From Halomonas socia (GTDB lineage Bacteria > Pseudomonadota > Gammaproteobacteria > Pseudomonadales > Halomonadaceae), in the NCBI RefSeq assembly GCF_010977575.1, contig NZ_CP048812.1:2170001-2234000 (forward strand): a stretch of 64,000 nt of DNA, read 5' to 3'. How positions within the stretch are numbered: position 1 is the first letter of the stretch; every line of letters begins with the position of its first letter. Below, piece by piece: positions 63,075 through 64,000 of this stretch. A model generated the notes under the pieces. It saw only the letters and a program-made list of their open reading frames with translations. It searched no databases and was not told the DNA's origin. The position numbers were made by a program, and so were the translations under genes.

Positions 63075-63119
63075 AAAATAATTATAAAATTGGTTCTCAA
63101 AGTCATTACCCCCCGTTTA

Positions 63120-64000
63120 TTAAGTCATTCGTTTTCTTTTCTTAAGAGCGAAAGCTGCAAAAGTGAAAGCAGTTAGTGATGCTGTAGCATAAAACCCGAG
63201 TGCAATGGGGCTATCCAATAGTCGAGTCCAGTCTTCACCGTTGAGAAGCAGCGCTTGGCGCAAAGATCTTTCCATACCTGGACCAATGATAAACCCAAGG
63301 ACTAGAGGTCCAAGTGGCATTGCCCAAAGGCGAAGGAAAAGACCGAAGAAACCTGCCATAAATAATAGCCAAACATCATTTATTGAATTTCCAGACGCGT
63401 AAGTACCAAGTATAGTAAGGCACAGAACAACAGGTATCACGAAACGTGGCTGAATCATTGAAATTCGAGAATATACTGGCAAAAGAAACTTGCATACCCC
63501 CAGATTCATAAAGTTTGCATAAATCAGTATTATAAATATGGCATACAAGATATTAATGTTTTGTTCAACCATCGTTGGTCCTGGGTTAACGCCTAACATT
63601 ATAAGCGCAGCACCAATAAGCGCAGCTGTAGCACTACCAGGTATACCAAAAGCAAACAATGGAATAAGCGTGGAGCCTGAAGTTGCACTATTACCTGATT
63701 CAGCTGCGGCCACCCCCTCCAATGATCCCTTACCATATTTATCTGGCTGACGCGAAAAGCGTTGTGATAAACTGTAGCTCATGAAGGCAGCAAGTGAAGA
63801 ACCTGCGCCAGGAAGAGCACCTATAAATGTTCCTACTCCTGTTCCTATCCATGTCGCTTTCAGCGTGCTTTTGAAATCTTTCCATGTCAGCTTATCCTTT
63901 TTAGGATCATAGCCGGAAGCATGTATATCAGACTTTGTATCATAGCTTTTGGCTATCTTTTTATTGGCCCAAGAGCTGGAAATTTGATGCAATATTTCAG
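63120..64000 (-). CDS. tctA: tripartite tricarboxylate transporter large permease, TctA family (second system), partial
   Basis: The C-terminal 290 or so residues of a TctA permease; the frame is open to base 64000 and continues beyond the window. Family motif TFIGALPGAGSSLAAFMSY and the following FGIPGSATAALIGAAL are clear. It is the large permease of a second TTT system, distinct in sequence and GC from the one at 7959. Confidence 0.9.
   Translation of the reverse strand, partial: EILHQISSSWANKKIAKSYDTKSDIHASGYDPKKDKLTWKDFKSTLKATWIGTGVGTFIGALPGAGSSLAAFMSYSLSQRFSRQPDKYGKGSLEGVAAAESGNSATSGSTLIPLFAFGIPGSATAALIGAALIMLGVNPGPTMVEQNINILYAIFIILIYANFMNLGVCKFLLPVYSRISMIQPRFVIPVVLCLTILGTYASGNSINDVWLLFMAGFFGLFLRLWAMPLGPLVLGFIIGPGMERSLRQALLLNGEDWTRLLDSPIALGFYATASLTAFTFAAFALKKRKRMT

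Noticed and set aside
1-64000. tRNA, rRNA, riboswitch or CRISPR features
   Set aside because: None recognised on reading both strands; small structured RNAs without conserved sequence could have been missed.

Overview
The window reads as the chromosome of a high-GC gammaproteobacterium, most likely Halomonas or a close relative. This is inferred from the dense set of TRAP and tripartite tricarboxylate (TTT) carriers, ECF/FecR-controlled TonB receptors, Fur-box-like sequences and overall codon use; no rRNA or tRNA gene is present to confirm it.

Layout. 1-4.9 kb: a partial SDR oxidoreductase and a divergent LysR gene, followed by an IS630 element placed exactly at the lysR stop codon and a group II intron whose maturase has an in-frame stop. 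4.9-12.2 kb: a five-gene minus-strand operon (TctC-TctB-TctA, an enolase-superfamily enzyme and a type I phosphodiesterase) facing a LacI-type gene, with two palindromic operators and a TATAAT box between them. 12.2-14.3 kb: a dead operon (ALDH, Fe-alcohol dehydrogenase, mandelate-racemase-like). 14.3-20.2 kb: a DMT exporter, then LysR plus a TRAP transporter (DctP/Q/M) coupled to a VanX-type D-Ala-D-Ala dipeptidase. 20.3-28 kb: small accessory genes mixed with chimeric gene remnants.

26.1-42.7 kb: an iron-acquisition block. It holds two ECF sigma/FecR/TonB-receptor cassettes, a periplasmic serine hydrolase, a complete siderophore ABC importer, a DUF2218-siderophore-interacting reductase and an exporter-fold ABC protein. 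43-53 kb: two intact and two broken copies of an MTA/SAH nucleosidase gene, with dienelactone hydrolase, ADP-ribosylglycohydrolase, Cu/Zn SOD, flavin reductase and a cytochrome c/Vgb-like protein. One 342-bp piece of the nucleosidase gene is directly repeated around a low-GC island with an AraC regulator and an EamA transporter.

53.9-60.3 kb: an orphan double-Cache sensor behind a near-perfect sigma-28 promoter, an autoregulated-looking Fic gene with a paired operator, a cupin, a RES-Xre toxin-antitoxin pair and a dead ABC exporter. 60.4-64 kb: a low-GC catabolic module (GntR, dihydropyrimidinase, TctB, TctA) running off the window.

Two patterns span the window. First, many accessory genes survive as N-terminus joined to C-terminus with the middle lost, or are broken by 10-11 bp tandem duplications; in one case (a Fic remnant) the 6-bp microhomology at the junction is visible. 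Second, four otherwise complete genes each lack one base in a homopolymer, which looks more like sequence error than biology.
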